64,000 nt of DNA from Whalleya microplaca (taxonomy: Eukaryota; Ascomycota; Sordariomycetes; Xylariales; Xylariaceae), in NCBI GenBank assembly GCA_022497155.1, contig MU385779.1, positions 151,496 to 215,495 on the forward strand, written 5' to 3'. Below, piece after piece: positions 21,301-33,410 of the stretch; position 1 is the stretch's first letter; every line of letters begins with the position of its first letter. The notes beneath the pieces were generated by a model. That model was not told the origin of the DNA, ran no database searches, and saw only the letters and a program-made list of their open reading frames with translations. The position numbers were made by a program, and so were the translations under genes.

Positions 21301-24300
21301 CAAGCGAGGTATGGTCATCCTGGATCTTCTTAGTAAGTCGTTCCATCTCTGCCTTACAAGCCTCCGTCTTCTCCGGAAGAATGTTGTCAATGTTGATGGC
21401 TTTTAGCCTTGCCTTTACTGAAGTTGTAAATCGTGCCAGCTTATCCTGAGAGTGATTGAATACATCATTCTTCATGTTGAGGTCATGCTCGACTTTCCAG
21501 GTAATCCTGGCTCGGGGAACAATAAGCTCGAGCAAGTCGATCGGGTCATAGTGAACGCGAATGGTTTTGTCATGCATCCCAAAATAGCGTATATGATCGC
21601 GATGATGATCATGAGGGCAGTTCCAACCGTCAGCATCCTCATCTCTCACGAGACGTGTGCCCCGACTCCAAAATGACAGTTCAAGATACTTGCCGAATGA
21701 GTATTTCCACGTTCCTTTGGACATCTCCATCTCGCTAGTTTCTCGTTTGCAAAGTTTGCAGTAGCTCCACATCATGATATTATCACCGCGGAGTTTACCC
21801 TTTGCATCTTGCTCAATGAATACAGTAAGGCGTGCTTCACCATGCACATATGTCCGATGATGTTCATACATCTTGCGGTCACAACCGTTAGATGTGCACA
21901 GCGAGTCGGCAGTGTAGCAAACATCTTCGATGTATTGCCCGAGAGTACAATCGGGTTCCATGCCGCTGGTATTATCAGCATGTTCATCATAGAACCCAAG
22001 AGCCATAAGGGTCGGCTCAACACAAGGAATCTTAGTATCGGTACATATAACCGAATGCAGGACAACAATGTTTTGGTGTGCATAGGGTTCAAATAGGTTA
22101 ATGTTGGCCTGTATGTAGTTCTCCCATTGTCTCGTGTTTGTCTGATAATTGTGAAGCGCTTTATCATATTCAACATCGTGGACGGCATGGAGGATATCCA
22201 TTATTTGTCCAGGGGATTTCTGAGTAGGTTCTTCACGCACTATGTCCGGCTTGATTATCTGGAACTTTCGAGGCCTGGGGTTCTCTTCATCGGCTAGCTC
22301 CTCAAGGATGTCCTGATCCCGTAATCGTTTTAAATGAATCAACTTTCGTTCCTGTTCACGAGCTCGCATGAGTAGATACGGCTCTGCGAATTTGACAAAA
22401 GGAGACGCAGAAAGGATTTTGGTTTCGTACTTGGCCACCATTTCACTATAAAATGTCGGCATAGGTATGTCTTCGGGAACGAGGCTATCGTGGGATGACC
22501 GACCATGCGTCTCATGGAGGGAGATTAATTTGTTAGTATTTTGGATGGATTGGGAGAGAAGTTCACCCTGAGGTATATCTCCGCGGTGTGACTCCTCTGT
22601 CGCCTTCTCCGAGGGATTATCATCCTGGCTTGGGGGCGTCTCTTCTAGCTTAATAGAAGAAGTGGTCCTTTGGCCGTCATTATCCGCTCTAGACTTTTTC
22701 GTATCAACCCTTCCACCCGCAGATTGCGAAAGGTTCTTTGGTAAGTCTTCAGTAGTAGGAAGTTGAAGGTAAGAATCCCGCATTAGGCAAGACTCCAATT
22801 TGAGGTTGTACACTACATATACCATGAACTCGGTTATGCGTTTGAGTCTCGCAAGAATAGCGGTGGGTGCGCCTCTGAGGGCTATGGTGCAGCCAAGTTC
22901 TTCTTGGATACTAGACAAGAAGATATATGTCTTCTTTCGGCCGGGAAGCTCCTCATTGACGAATGTCTTTACTTCGCAAGCGGTGCTCTTTCCTGTTTGA
23001 AACTGATGTGGGGGGAGCGATAGCATATCCACTGATGAAATGATCTCGGTCTCTAGACACCTAGAAACGGCAGAGAGGACAGAAGGCTTCACGTTATACG
23101 CGACAGCAATCTTCGCGTCCGACAAGAATTGTAATGCGAGGCCTGACACGCTCTTTTCAGCCAATAGTAATTGGGGTCGGAGAGCAGTGATCCTATTCAC
23201 CAGCTGTCTCAGGAATTCTCTCTCCTGCTCAATGACTGGTTGCAAGCTCATGAATTGTTGCTGATGCCGTTGATACTCGATCGGAAAGGACACAATTACC
23301 ACACGAGGATGGTATATGCGGCGCGGCATGCTCTTCAGAGCCAGTTTCTTTGTGAAGATAACACCAGACACGTAACTCGTGTCACTCGGTCGACCCCCGG
23401 GTATCTTCTTGAGTTTGACGTAGTGCCGAATGTCGATATCATCTCCTCTATCGACATCAGGATCGACAGATGAGGTACACTTCAAAAGAATCGGTACCAA
23501 GGCTTTTTCCCAAGCAGTAACATTTGGCACCTCGTAATCCTGCAGAAGTTGCCTAAGAAGCTTTCGAACATGCAATAAACTTGCAGGGTTAAGTTCTAGG
23601 CGAGGCTTATTGTCCCCTTTCATGGACGAGCTTCTGGTAAGTCGCGGGACCTCCGATGATGGAGGAGTGTTGAATAGTGGTAGGGTTTCGTTAGATTCGG
23701 CCGGACCTCTCAAGATAGCGGATTTGGGTCGAGGGGAGCGTAGATGATGTCCACTCGCGATGCTCAAGTTTCGTCTCCTGGAGGGCCTTACGAGCCCATC
23801 ATCGAGTCCCCGGCTAGTGAAACTAAATCCACTAACGCTCTTCTCAGCTTGAGCCCTGTTTCTAATCCTCCTTCCAGCGCCAAGATACGGTCCAAAGCTA
23901 GGTCTTTCAGGATCGGTAAGGGACGGATGGGGATCCGGTCCCATCATCGTTCCCATGATACTCATCTGCTCATCACCACTGGACTCGTCTGACATAAAAG
24001 GGGCTAAGTCTGGATCAATTACGTTGTCATCATGGAATGCGGATAAGCCAGTCTTTTTGGCGGCCTCTTCACGTGCCGACGTTCGGAAAGGTGCTCTTTC
24101 TTCCGGCGCAGCTTTGAGGCGATTCCATATGTTATGTTTTGAATGATGCCGCCTGTGACTAGCAGACTGTGGTCTGCCCGAGGTGATGGATTTCAGGGAC
24201 CTTGATGAACTTGGTCTGCTTAGCTGCGAGGGCGCATCAAATTCTAGTACAGCAGAGCTACGATTCGACGAGTCGCCAATTCTCCTCGTTGCAGGAATTG

Positions 24301-25972
24301 CCATCATTGGTGTCGTAAGTGACCTGTTATCGTCATCCATGTCTTCAGTCCTCTCAGAAACACTGGTATCGTCCCTGTCGAATCTAGAACTTGACGAGAT
24401 TGCGGTCCTAGACTGAGCCGGGCGGAAGAATGGGAGATACGAGTCATCGGCCGAGTCATCTGACACATTCCCATCTTGTCTCTGAAGGATTATGTTTAAG
24501 CAAGGTTTGCACACACGCAATGTTCCTTGAACGCCAAACCGTTGGCCCGAGATGATCGATGTGCATCCACTGTCGAAGATGCAACCACAAGTCCTGCAAT
24601 GATGCTTACGACGGAAAGCAGTGAACGGAGCCGCGCACAGGAAACACTCCTTACAAGTCTCATCGGCCATCCAAAAATCTTTACTCATGACCTGTTTCCG
24701 CATAGAGGCTAATTTGGCATTGACCACTTCAGGGGCACCCTCATCACTCGTTGTTCCTGGTATCCTGTACTCACCCGACTTCATTCGTTGAGGTTTAGCA
24801 TTCTGGGTGAAAGACTCATGGTGAACACTATTATGAGCGGAAGTACTTATAGGACTTGGTTCTGCAGTTCCCTGTGATAGAGACGAAGACCTTGAGTGTC
24901 CAACTGGGGTTCGAGAATAGCTGATCCGGTCCATTATGGTTGGTCGCCGGATCGTGTCCCTCGCAGAAAGTCGGGTCGGTAGCGCTGACACATTAGGCTC
25001 TGACAGGGGCGGGTGGGGGGCCGTGACAATAGCAGGCACTGCACTAGATGTTTTCGTAGGACTGGTCGAAGAATCAATGCTGCCATCGACACTTAATCCA
25101 TCCTCGCGCCTAGACCGGCTAGGCATAGTGGCCTTATCGATGGAGGGCGCAGTTTTAGAGCCTATAGATGTCTCGGGAACTGAACCCCCAGGCTGTCCAT
25201 CGTTGGTCTTGCTAAACTTCCTCTCATCTCCCCGATTCTGAGCATCGTCCGTCTTTGACGACGGATTCCGGGAACTATCCTTGAAAGCGCTGACATTTAC
25301 AGGTGCAACGGCAGCAGTGGGCTTCGTCATGTTCGGTATACTCTGGCGACTCGAAGATGCAGACTTAGATGTGGTAACACCGGTCAAGTTGGTCACAGAT
25401 GAGGTTTTAGCCGACTGATGCTGCTGAGACGGGCCTTCGCTGTTCAATGCAGCCGATGGTGAAGCAACGGTAGACGTGTTCGGATCTGACGTTGCTGAAT
25501 TCATGCTTGAATTCGTGACACCAGTGTCAGCGCGTAGAATTGAAGGCGTGGAGTGTTTGGAAGCAGCCGCAGTGGTGCTCGAGCTTTTCCTGGATGCAGC
25601 ATCCTGACTGTCCACTTCTGTGCTCTCCCTGGCTGTGTTCGGTGCTGGTTTGTCCCTGCCGCTGACCCCAACGACCTCTTTAAATCGGGAATAGAGACCA
25701 CTAAGGCCATTCTGCACTAAATCACCAGCAATCCCTTTATTTTCAGCAGCATTCGTCGAGTCGGGCGGCGGGGCCAGGTCGTTGAACGTTGTCAAGACAT
25801 CTTGTTCCTTGGCAGAGGTGTGTATCTTGTTGAGGGCCTCGGCAAGCTGGTCTTTATCTACTTGGGGGGAAATTATGGAGGCTGAAGCAACAGAGTCATC
25901 GCGGGACCTCAGCGAAGGAGAGGCTATCGTGGGGGGCGAGAGCGGAGTGGGCGCAAGCTTCCTGTCAGACAT
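18368..25972 (-). CDS. FAB1: Fab1/PIKfyve-type phosphatidylinositol-3-phosphate 5-kinase
   Basis: Three exons: 25972-19205, 19146-18542 and 18488-18368, with 58- and 53-bp introns (GTAAGT..CTAG and GTATGT..GAAG). Starting at MSDRKLAPTP gives 2497 aa; an ATG at 26032 would add 20. The order is a long Ser/Thr-rich N-terminus, a FYVE zinc finger around residues 430-500 (CKECFLCAAPF, RRKHHCRTCG, then a CKPC pair), a TCP-1/chaperonin-like domain at about 860-1110, a Cys/His-rich middle region, acidic and proline-rich linkers, and a C-terminal PIP kinase domain. The catalytic motifs MDYSLMI and GIIDCIRTYTWDKKLE are present. The enzyme makes PtdIns(3,5)P2 on vacuole and endosome membranes with Vac14 and Fig4, controlling vacuole size and retrograde traffic. 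Confidence 0.97.
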
Positions 25973-27019
25973 ATCGCCGGCGAGCACAAGATCGGTGATT
26001 ACGTATGACGAAGGCACATATAAGCTTGCCAATATGATGGTGGAGTGGGCAGTCGTGTCAAGATGAGTTCATATCCGATATGTCACTTTTTCCTCGACTT
26101 CGAGTCTGGCTACGATATCGGCTTCGGCGATCGCAAGCAAGTGGTAAGTTGGTGCATGTGGGATGCTCGGAAGTAAACAAACAGATAGAGGAACAGGTGC
26201 AGTTGGTAAAATTTAATTAAATAGTCAAAATAAACCAACAGCAGCAACGCATCATGGCGACTGCTAAAAAGTTGAAGCTGCCTTTAACTAGCTACATGTG
26301 TGAATCAAAGAAAGCCGTGATCCAACTTGGGTATGAAAGCATGATGGTGGAAGCCAATGTAGAGTGACGCAGCTTCAGTGACTAGCCCATGCCCAATCTT
26401 TTAAGTGTACCAGATGACTGACAGGGGGTAGTGGTGGAACCGCCACCATTGACTCAAGCTATGGATGTATGTATTCTGTACCTGGTATCTTGAATAAAAG
26501 ACAGCCTTTGAAACCGGCAAGATACCTACCTTACTGGGAGTCCAATGTTGAGTCAGCGAGTTTAATGACAGTAGGCAATCTTGACTTGAGCGACGTTTGT
26601 GCCACATTAGAAGCACAGCTTCGATGTCAGTTACCTTGTATCTGCGTACGGAATATGTATGTACGCAGTGGGTACATAGGTACATACCTCTAAGTTCCTG
26701 CGACCCAAACGCTTGGGCCATTGGGCTTGGGCTGCTTGGGAAAGAATAATGGAAGTACCTGCCCACAGAAGTGCTGTTGCACGTGAGTTCGCATTCAATT
26801 TCAAGCTGTCAAACCCCGCGCCCACTCTTCTCACGCGTTAAGCGCGTGCTTTGTTCAGACATCTGAAATTCAAGGAACATTTTCATGACAAATGTAAGGG
26901 CAACGTGAGCTCTCTTACCTAGATTCTCCAATTAATTCCCACAATGCCCTCTGGGCTCTATTTCAACTGCAGTTCCTTGGAGTCATAGGAGCCTATAGTG
27001 GTAATTACTATCATCAGTC
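25973..27019. other. Divergent promoter region of FAB1 and the next gene
   Basis: About 1 kb between divergent genes. It contains short overlapping frames on both strands near 26401-26766 without recognisable content, and a CCAAT-like and GC-rich stretch near 26700-26850. No RNA gene is seen. Confidence 0.45.
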
Positions 27020-29095
27020 ATGGAACACCCGAAATCAGTTGCTCAGTCTCACTTCCCTCCTTTCTCTTCCCCCTCAGATTTGCTCGGCGATGCCCAGCTT
27101 CACCGTCGTTTCGTCAACATAGCAAAGGATCAACTCGAGCTCTTGGATCGTGCAGAGTCGTGGGCACAATACCTCAGCCGACGTCCTAAAGGGTTCGTAA
27201 ACGTGCCTCCCGAAGTCCTTCAAGGTTTGAAGGAGTCTCATGTCCAAAAATTACATACAATCCGGTCAGAAAAAAGCATAGCTCCCAATAGGTCACGGGT
27301 TGATCGCGATGATCATGGCGCTGACAAACCAGAACCGACTGGTGCAGAGTCGCAGGGTTTCCAGTCCCAGCCAGAGGATGGTGATGATGACAATGATGAT
27401 GACAGTGGGACTGTGGTTTCAGGCTGGTCAGTAAGCCCAGAACACAAGCGTCGACCTCCACGGAGTGGCAGTGAGCAGGCAGAACAGCCATTCATTACAC
27501 AAATTCCACAGAAGTCACCTCCTCAGCCTACGGTGCGCACCTTGCCAAAGTGCCCAGCGTTTAATGATTTCCCGTCAAGCAGTCTAGGGCAGGAAGATGA
27601 GCTAGAGCTCGAAGTGCCAAATGCGATTAGTGACAGTGTCCCTCCTGTCGGCAAAACAGGTGTCCAGATAATCGCAACACCACCATCTGCTCAAATTGTG
27701 CCATGTACTTTTGAACAGCCAGAACAATCTCCTGAAAAGCCAAACCCTAAGCAAAAGACACGTCCGAAGCAACGAAAATATCCTGGACTACCCGAGCTTT
27801 ATTGTCCACAGAATAATGGATCAGCATCCACACACCTCAATACTGGCCTAACGAAAACCAAACCTACAGGTCTATCATTGACTGATGTCCAGAGCTCAAC
27901 GTCAACAGCAAATACATCGTCCTCTATCATTCCATCTACTATGCACGATGAGACTACCAGCAAGCGCATACCTGCCTGGCATCGAGATCAGGAACCTTTG
28001 TCCAGCAAGGAAGTACAAGCCAGTCATGAAAGCATCGAGAGTGGTAATTCTCTACAGACTAGACAACGTTCCCCAGAATTTAAGCCTTCTTCTCCCCATT
28101 TTAAATCTTCACCACCTGTCCGACCAACCTCTCGGCCAACTCCCCAGTCTCACCATCAAGAAAGCCCTCCACCACCAAGCCCTTTCATCCGCTACACTGT
28201 CACGTATCCTTCATATGTTGGAAGCATCAGTGACTTCGTAACGGCTTGCGTGTACATTCAAACCCAAAAGCGAAGACTTCGGACTTCACTATACGATGAC
28301 TTCATCCGAGCGTGGGCCGAAGGTTACCTTCAATATGTTAAGGACTGTGACAATTCGGAACCTCCCGTGAAGGCATTGAATGCTATTGGATGGTATAACG
28401 AAATAGACGACGACCCATTATTCACTTCACGGATTGTGACGAGACAAAATCTTGAGTCGGTTATCAACTTTTATCCTGATGAGCTTCGAGACGCCCAAAA
28501 TGTTCTGGGTCTGTCTCCAAATCCGACGCCTGAAGTAACTCAGGCCCCGAGTGCCATGCAGCCAATGAAGGAGCTAGAACCTGATATGACAATGATTACT
28601 ATTTCAGATACTGTAAATCCAGCAAAACCAAGCCGAGACCTCACGGAACCAGGAATTCAAGATGGTCTTCCCAGTCTTGTGCCCCCAGCTATCAACGCCA
28701 CAATACCACAACATCAAGGCCAGGATATCCTATCACTCCACAAATCAATGAGTGCGATTGAAAAAGGACCTCGGGGTCCCAAAGGACTCACCCGGTCCTT
28801 ATCGGAGGCTACATCCCACAAAAGAAAGGCTAGTGACGACCCCGGCAGTACTGCCCCAAAGAAGGTCCCGACTAGCTTCGATAAATCTGACTGTGCCAGT
28901 CTCACTTCTGAACATTCCATGACTACGGTCCGGAGTTCAGTGGCGCCTAGCTATAAGCCCGGGGAGCCAATGAAATATGCAGACAACCTCGATAAAAGAA
29001 GCAGGAAATTTAAGAATTTTGTAAAGCGGCAAAAGGATCGCATTGCGAGTTCAGCACCTGTTACCAATACTCCAACCTCCGCACAGAGACAATGA
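27020..29095 (+). CDS. Ser/Pro-rich hypothetical protein with one C-terminal globular domain
   Basis: Single exon, 691 aa, with ATG in a fair context (CAGTCATGG). An N-terminal helical block (about residues 20-65, RRFVNIAKDQLELLDRAESW) is followed by roughly 320 residues of low complexity, acidic then Pro/Ser/Gln/Lys-rich. A compact segment at about 389-500 (RYTVTYPSYVGSISDFVTAC, YDDFIRAWAEGYLQYV, ALNAIGWYNEIDDDPLF) looks like the conserved domain. The tail is basic (SRKFKNFVKRQKDRI), possibly nuclear localising. I do not recognise the family. Its length, clean frame and domain-like segment make it a real gene. It lies between conserved genes FAB1 and the BolA gene. A nuclear or chromatin-related role is only a guess from the composition. 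Confidence 0.8.
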   Translation: MEHPKSVAQSHFPPFSSPSDLLGDAQLHRRFVNIAKDQLELLDRAESWAQYLSRRPKGFVNVPPEVLQGLKESHVQKLHTIRSEKSIAPNRSRVDRDDHGADKPEPTGAESQGFQSQPEDGDDDNDDDSGTVVSGWSVSPEHKRRPPRSGSEQAEQPFITQIPQKSPPQPTVRTLPKCPAFNDFPSSSLGQEDELELEVPNAISDSVPPVGKTGVQIIATPPSAQIVPCTFEQPEQSPEKPNPKQKTRPKQRKYPGLPELYCPQNNGSASTHLNTGLTKTKPTGLSLTDVQSSTSTANTSSSIIPSTMHDETTSKRIPAWHRDQEPLSSKEVQASHESIESGNSLQTRQRSPEFKPSSPHFKSSPPVRPTSRPTPQSHHQESPPPPSPFIRYTVTYPSYVGSISDFVTACVYIQTQKRRLRTSLYDDFIRAWAEGYLQYVKDCDNSEPPVKALNAIGWYNEIDDDPLFTSRIVTRQNLESVINFYPDELRDAQNVLGLSPNPTPEVTQAPSAMQPMKELEPDMTMITISDTVNPAKPSRDLTEPGIQDGLPSLVPPAINATIPQHQGQDILSLHKSMSAIEKGPRGPKGLTRSLSEATSHKRKASDDPGSTAPKKVPTSFDKSDCASLTSEHSMTTVRSSVAPSYKPGEPMKYADNLDKRSRKFKNFVKRQKDRIASSAPVTNTPTSAQRQ

Positions 29096-29461
29096 ACGGC
29101 AACGAAAGGGGGAAGGGGGGGATGAATGAGTCTACGAGTGCTACTGTGTCATAGCCCATGAGCGTTGCTATATGTATATCATGATAGAGATACCCTTGTC
29201 GGATACACGACAAAATCCATAGTGGGGACCAAAAATCTATTATTCCTGGATTCCACCATGATCAAGGCAGCCAACTTCTTTCATACATTGAAGGGCTACA
29301 TGGAAAGAGTAATACCCAGCTTATTCTAGGCTGGATGCATGAGTCACAGTTCATAGAATAGTAAAAGACCACGATGGATGATCTCAGCCGTATATTCTTT
29401 CTTCTCGTACACAGAGTCATACAAGTCGTCAGCTGTCCTACCATCACCATCATCACCATTC
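29096..29461. other. Convergent 3' intergenic region
   Basis: 366 bp between the stop codons of the two convergent genes. Nothing beyond expected 3' flanks is seen. Confidence 0.5.
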
Positions 29462-29977
29462 TCAACTCGCCCCAGAAGCGGCAGCAGCCGAGCTCTGCTC
29501 TCTCTCCTGTAACCGCTGTTCCTCTTCAGGGGTCATGGTGCGGAGCTGCAGAGCGTGAACGCCGCCCTCCCGGGCCATCTCGTCTTTGAGCAGCTGGTAG
29601 ATGATGCGGTGCCGGGCGGGCTGCATCTTGGAGCGGAACGCCTCCGAGGTGATGACCAGCCTGAAGTGCGTCTCCTTGGACGTGCTACCCACCATGGCCT
29701 TGTGGTGCGCATGCTTGTGCGAGTCGTTGAAGATGTCCAGGCGCGAGGGTTGGAGAGCCTCAGTGACCTTCAGAACCGCGCGCGGGGTGGATATGATTAG
29801 TGAGATGGCTTACTAGTGCGGCGGCGGCAGCGGCAGTAATGTATGAGTAACACTCACCTTTGTCCGAATGGCATCCTCCATCGGTGTATTTGACGAGGAC
29901 GATGATGCCATGGTAGTAGAAAGCTGTCTTGCTGCTGCTGCTGCTGCCCTGGTCCAGGGACGCACGTGTCTGTACAT
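29462..29977 (-). CDS. BolA-family protein, probably mitochondrial
   Basis: Exon 1 (29977-29858) and exon 2 (29767-29462) join across a 90-bp phase-0 intron (GTGAGT..TGAAG), giving 141 aa. The exon 2 core reads TEALQPSRLDIFNDSHKHAHHKAM, then GSTSKETHFRLVITSEAF and ARHRIIYQLL, the BolA fold with its invariant histidine in the loop. The chosen start (MYRHVRPWTRAAAAAARQ) gives an Arg/Ala-rich, acid-free presequence, as expected for mitochondrial import. An inner ATG at 29911 (MASSSSSNTP) would give a cytosolic form and one at 30013 a longer one. BolA proteins partner monothiol glutaredoxins and assist iron-sulfur cluster delivery. The paralogue (BOL1- or BOL3-type) is not decided. Confidence 0.9.
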
Positions 29978-31038
29978 GTAGTATGTAGCGCACTTCCAGC
30001 CTTTTTTGCTCACTGTTGCAGGTTGTTCTCGAAGCTGTGGTGGAACGCCAGGGTCGAATGTTAAGTGCCGATTACGCTATGTAGACAGGATATCGACTAA
30101 AAGGGGTAGGTAAAGTGGTAAGGTGTCACTCTAGAGGGTTTAGTGGCAAACAATGGAGAAGAGATTCATGTTTTAGCAGGCTCAGGTACGGAATACTCAT
30201 TGACACATTACGGAGTAATAAGGTATTTTCTTGGGACGATCGCGGCGGACGGGTACATGTCCGTACAACGTGGCAATTGGCCAATGACAGCGCGCCGTCG
30301 AAGCTTATTAGTTGGTGCACATGACATGTACCTTGACTACGGCAGAAAAAGCGACTCCGAAAACCTCAACAATTTTCCCAAAACGCTCTCCAGCTTCATA
30401 TACATACACACTACACAAGAGCTTGGCAGCCAACCGTCAGCCAACGGTGATCTCGGGCATATTAAAAACCATTGCCCGATGAAGAGATGTTACTACACCA
30501 TACTATAATCTGACGGGCTGATTATTGGCATTGCAGCATTTTGTCCTGCTGTCTAACTAATCCGACTATCCACGACCCTTGTTGGGTCCTTGTCTGCCAG
30601 TGCAGATTCCTGCAGTTCCTGGTATTTGTCAAATACCCAGACCCGGTTCTGCCCCATACATCCTCCGTTTCAACCCTCCTGCCTATTCAGAGGGGCCCTG
30701 AGAAGGGCTAGGAAGGGTTACCATTGGTACCTCTTATGTCAAAGCACTGACGGCAGCTTCTTTGCGCCAAGAGGCTGTTGATACTTAATCAACGGAATCC
30801 TTCCTCGAAATATTACCCCGTGATGAGATTGAGTGGCGGTGGGCTTCGTCTAATCGTTAATGTTTCATCGTTGTCTCCCTTGCTCAAGTCTATTCCAGCT
30901 GCATGTTCTTTGAGCCCTTGTTTGACTGCTGCTACTCATCTTACTTCTAGCTCTAGTGCTCCGTGTCGGTCACGTTTTCTACCGCCAAAAAACCACTCTC
31001 CACACATATTCAGCAACAACACCTACAGACAGATCAGG
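29978..31038. other. Divergent promoter region
   Basis: About 1.06 kb between the BolA and acyl-CoA synthetase starts. A pyrimidine-rich and CT-rich stretch precedes the right-hand ATG. Small frames at 30115-30508 and 30590-30781 show no recognisable product. Confidence 0.45.
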
Positions 31039-33410
31039 ATGGCTTCCACCTTGACCCTCCCGAAGTTGCCCATCTTCGACGCCATAGCCAAACACAACCC
31101 CCAGTCGACGGCTATCGTTCACTGCCTCTCCCGCCGGACGTTCAAGTATGGCGAGCTTCTTCCAGACGTATGCCGCACTCGCGAGCGGATTCTCAGTGCG
31201 GCGGGCAAGCTAGACATTTCAGGCGAGCGTATTGCTTTCTTAGTAGAGAACAGCTACGACTACGTGGGTATGCAGGAAAAAGACTTCCCATGGCCGCAAG
31301 CTTGAGGGCGAGCCAATTGCTGACTTGAAGCGCTACAGTCACATTTCTCGCGATTCTAGCAGCAAATGCCGTTGCGCTACCTATGTCCCCTCCATTCCCT
31401 GCTCCCGAGCTACAGTACATCCTAAACCAATCTTCAGCTCTGCTTCTTCTTCATTCGCCCAAGTATGCCTCAAAAGTAACCGAGGTTCTTACGACACCAG
31501 CCGTAGAGCTCGATGCCCAGCCATCCCCAATTCCCGTCGAATTACCCAAACATCTCGGCGCAATCTCGGAAACCTTCGAGCCGGTAGCCCTGAACGAAGA
31601 TGACGGTCCTAATGGCGCGGGTATGATGCTTTACACGTCTGGCACCACGAACCGACCGAAAGGAGTCCTGCTTCCGGAGAGCGCGCTCACGGCTCAATGT
31701 CAAGCCTTGATCAAAGCGTGGAAATATTCGCCCTCGGACCGACTTTTGCACATATTGCCCCTCCACCATATCCACGGCACCGTGAACGCCATCCTCACGC
31801 CACTCTTTGCCGGTAGCAGTATCGAGTTTCTGTTCCCGTTCAACGCCGACGCAGTATGGCGACGCTTCGCAACGCCATTCCTGGATGCGCCACAGGTGAC
31901 CGCGGCCGCCGTCAAGACAAACGGCGTCTCGAACGGCGTGGCTAACGGCGTGTCTCATCCCATCAAGGCCAATGGCGTTGTTCATCCGCTCAAGGCGAAC
32001 GGCGTTGCTAAGCCCAATGGTATTGCGCATCCAGTCGTAAAGACAAACGGGTTCCATCCTCCGGCCGCTGAGACGAACGGCACCTCTTCTCCAACTACCG
32101 AAACGAATGGAACGATAACTCCGGCAAGCGAGCTGAACGGCTTCGGCAACCCCGCCTCCTCGGAAATCAGCCGCCTAGCGGCAGTGATCTCCCAGCTATC
32201 AGTCGAAGTCAACAACCTAGCCGCAAAGATCAGCCAGCCCACAGCGCTGAACCAGCCCGCAGCACTGACTAACGGCATCAACCACGTTATCTCGCAGCAG
32301 ACGAATGGTGTAGACTCTCCAGTCGTATCCACCAATGGCACTAGTACCCCGATTGTATCTACGAACGGCCTTACTACGCCCATCGCCGAAACCAACGGTG
32401 CTATGAAGGCGCCACCACGTTCGCAGCCCACTGCCGAGCCCAGCAGCGAGGACAAGTACAAGAATATGTCGCGCGTCAAGATCACCTTCTTCACAGTTGT
32501 ACCAACGGTGTACACGCGCCTGCTCTCTACTCACAAGAGCCTACCCCCTGCGCTTGCGGAGGCAGGTCGCATCGCCATCAGTCCCGAACACATGCGTGTA
32601 TCGATTTCCGGCTCCGCAGCGCTCCCTACGCCCGTGAAGCGCGCCTGGAAGGATCTCAGCCGCGGTAACGTACTTCTCGAGCGGTACGGCATGACAGAAG
32701 TAGGCATGGCGCTGTCCTGCGGGTTAGACTACAGCGACCGCGTGGACGGAAGCGTAGGCTGGCCTCTGCCCGGAGTCGAAGCGCGGCTCGTGGACAACGA
32801 AACAGGAATCATAGTCGAAGACGACCCCGAAGCGGAAGCAGCCGGAAAGGACCGCTCAGGCGAGATCCAGCTCCGCGGCGCGAACGTGTTCGCCGAGTAC
32901 TGGGCCAACCCGGCGGCGACATCGAAGGAATTCGTGCCGTCGACGGACGGCAAGGGCCCCTGGTTCAAGACGGGCGACGTGGCGGTGCGGCGGCCGGTGC
33001 CGAGCGCGGGCCACGGCATCAGCGGGGCGTGGGCGCAAGGGCCCATGTACTTCATCCTGGGGCGGCAGAGCGCGGACATCATCAAGTCGGGCGGCGAGAA
33101 GGTGTCGGCGCTGGAGGTGGAGCGCGAGCTGCTGTCGCTGCCCGAGATCGCGGAGGCGGCCGTGCTGGCCGTGCCCTCGGGCAAGTGGGGCCAGAAGGTC
33201 GGCGCCGTCGTCATCCACGCCCCCGAGCACACGGCGCCCTGGAAGCCCATGGACATGCGCCGCGCCCTCAAGGGCCGCCTCGCTAACTACAAGATCCCCC
33301 AGGTCTTGAGGGTCGTCGATCACATCCCCCGCAACGCCATGGGCAAGATCAACAAGAAGGACCTCCTGAGGAAGGTCTTCTTGGACGATTTCAGTGGCGA
33401 TGAGATGTAA
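31039..33410 (+). CDS. AMP-forming acyl/malonyl-CoA synthetase (ACSF3-like) with a repetitive insertion
   Basis: Exons 31039-31267 and 31339-33410 join across a 71-bp intron (GTATGC..ACAG), restoring YDYVVTFLAILAANA and giving 766 aa. Adenylation motifs are intact: YTSGTTNRPKGV (A3), ERYGMTEVGMAL (A5), WFKTGDVA (A7), GRQSADIIKSGGEKVSALEVE-like A8 and NAMGKINKKDL with the A10 lysine. Such enzymes activate a carboxylate as acyl-AMP and load it on CoA. Similarity to ACSF3 suggests malonate or methylmalonate as substrate (inference). Residues about 262-455 are an insertion absent from the usual roughly 570-aa family members, made of about 15 Asn-Gly-containing repeats around a short coiled-coil-like segment. 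No PTS1 is seen, and mitochondrial or cytosolic location is unresolved. Confidence 0.9.

Noticed and set aside
26401..26766. 121-codon minus-strand frame between FAB1 and the next gene
   Set aside because: It overlaps other short frames on both strands and shows no domain. Treated as promoter sequence.
32856..33323. 155-codon and similar minus-strand frames in the synthetase gene
   Set aside because: They are shadows caused by the high GC of the coding strand; the adenylation motifs lie on the plus strand.
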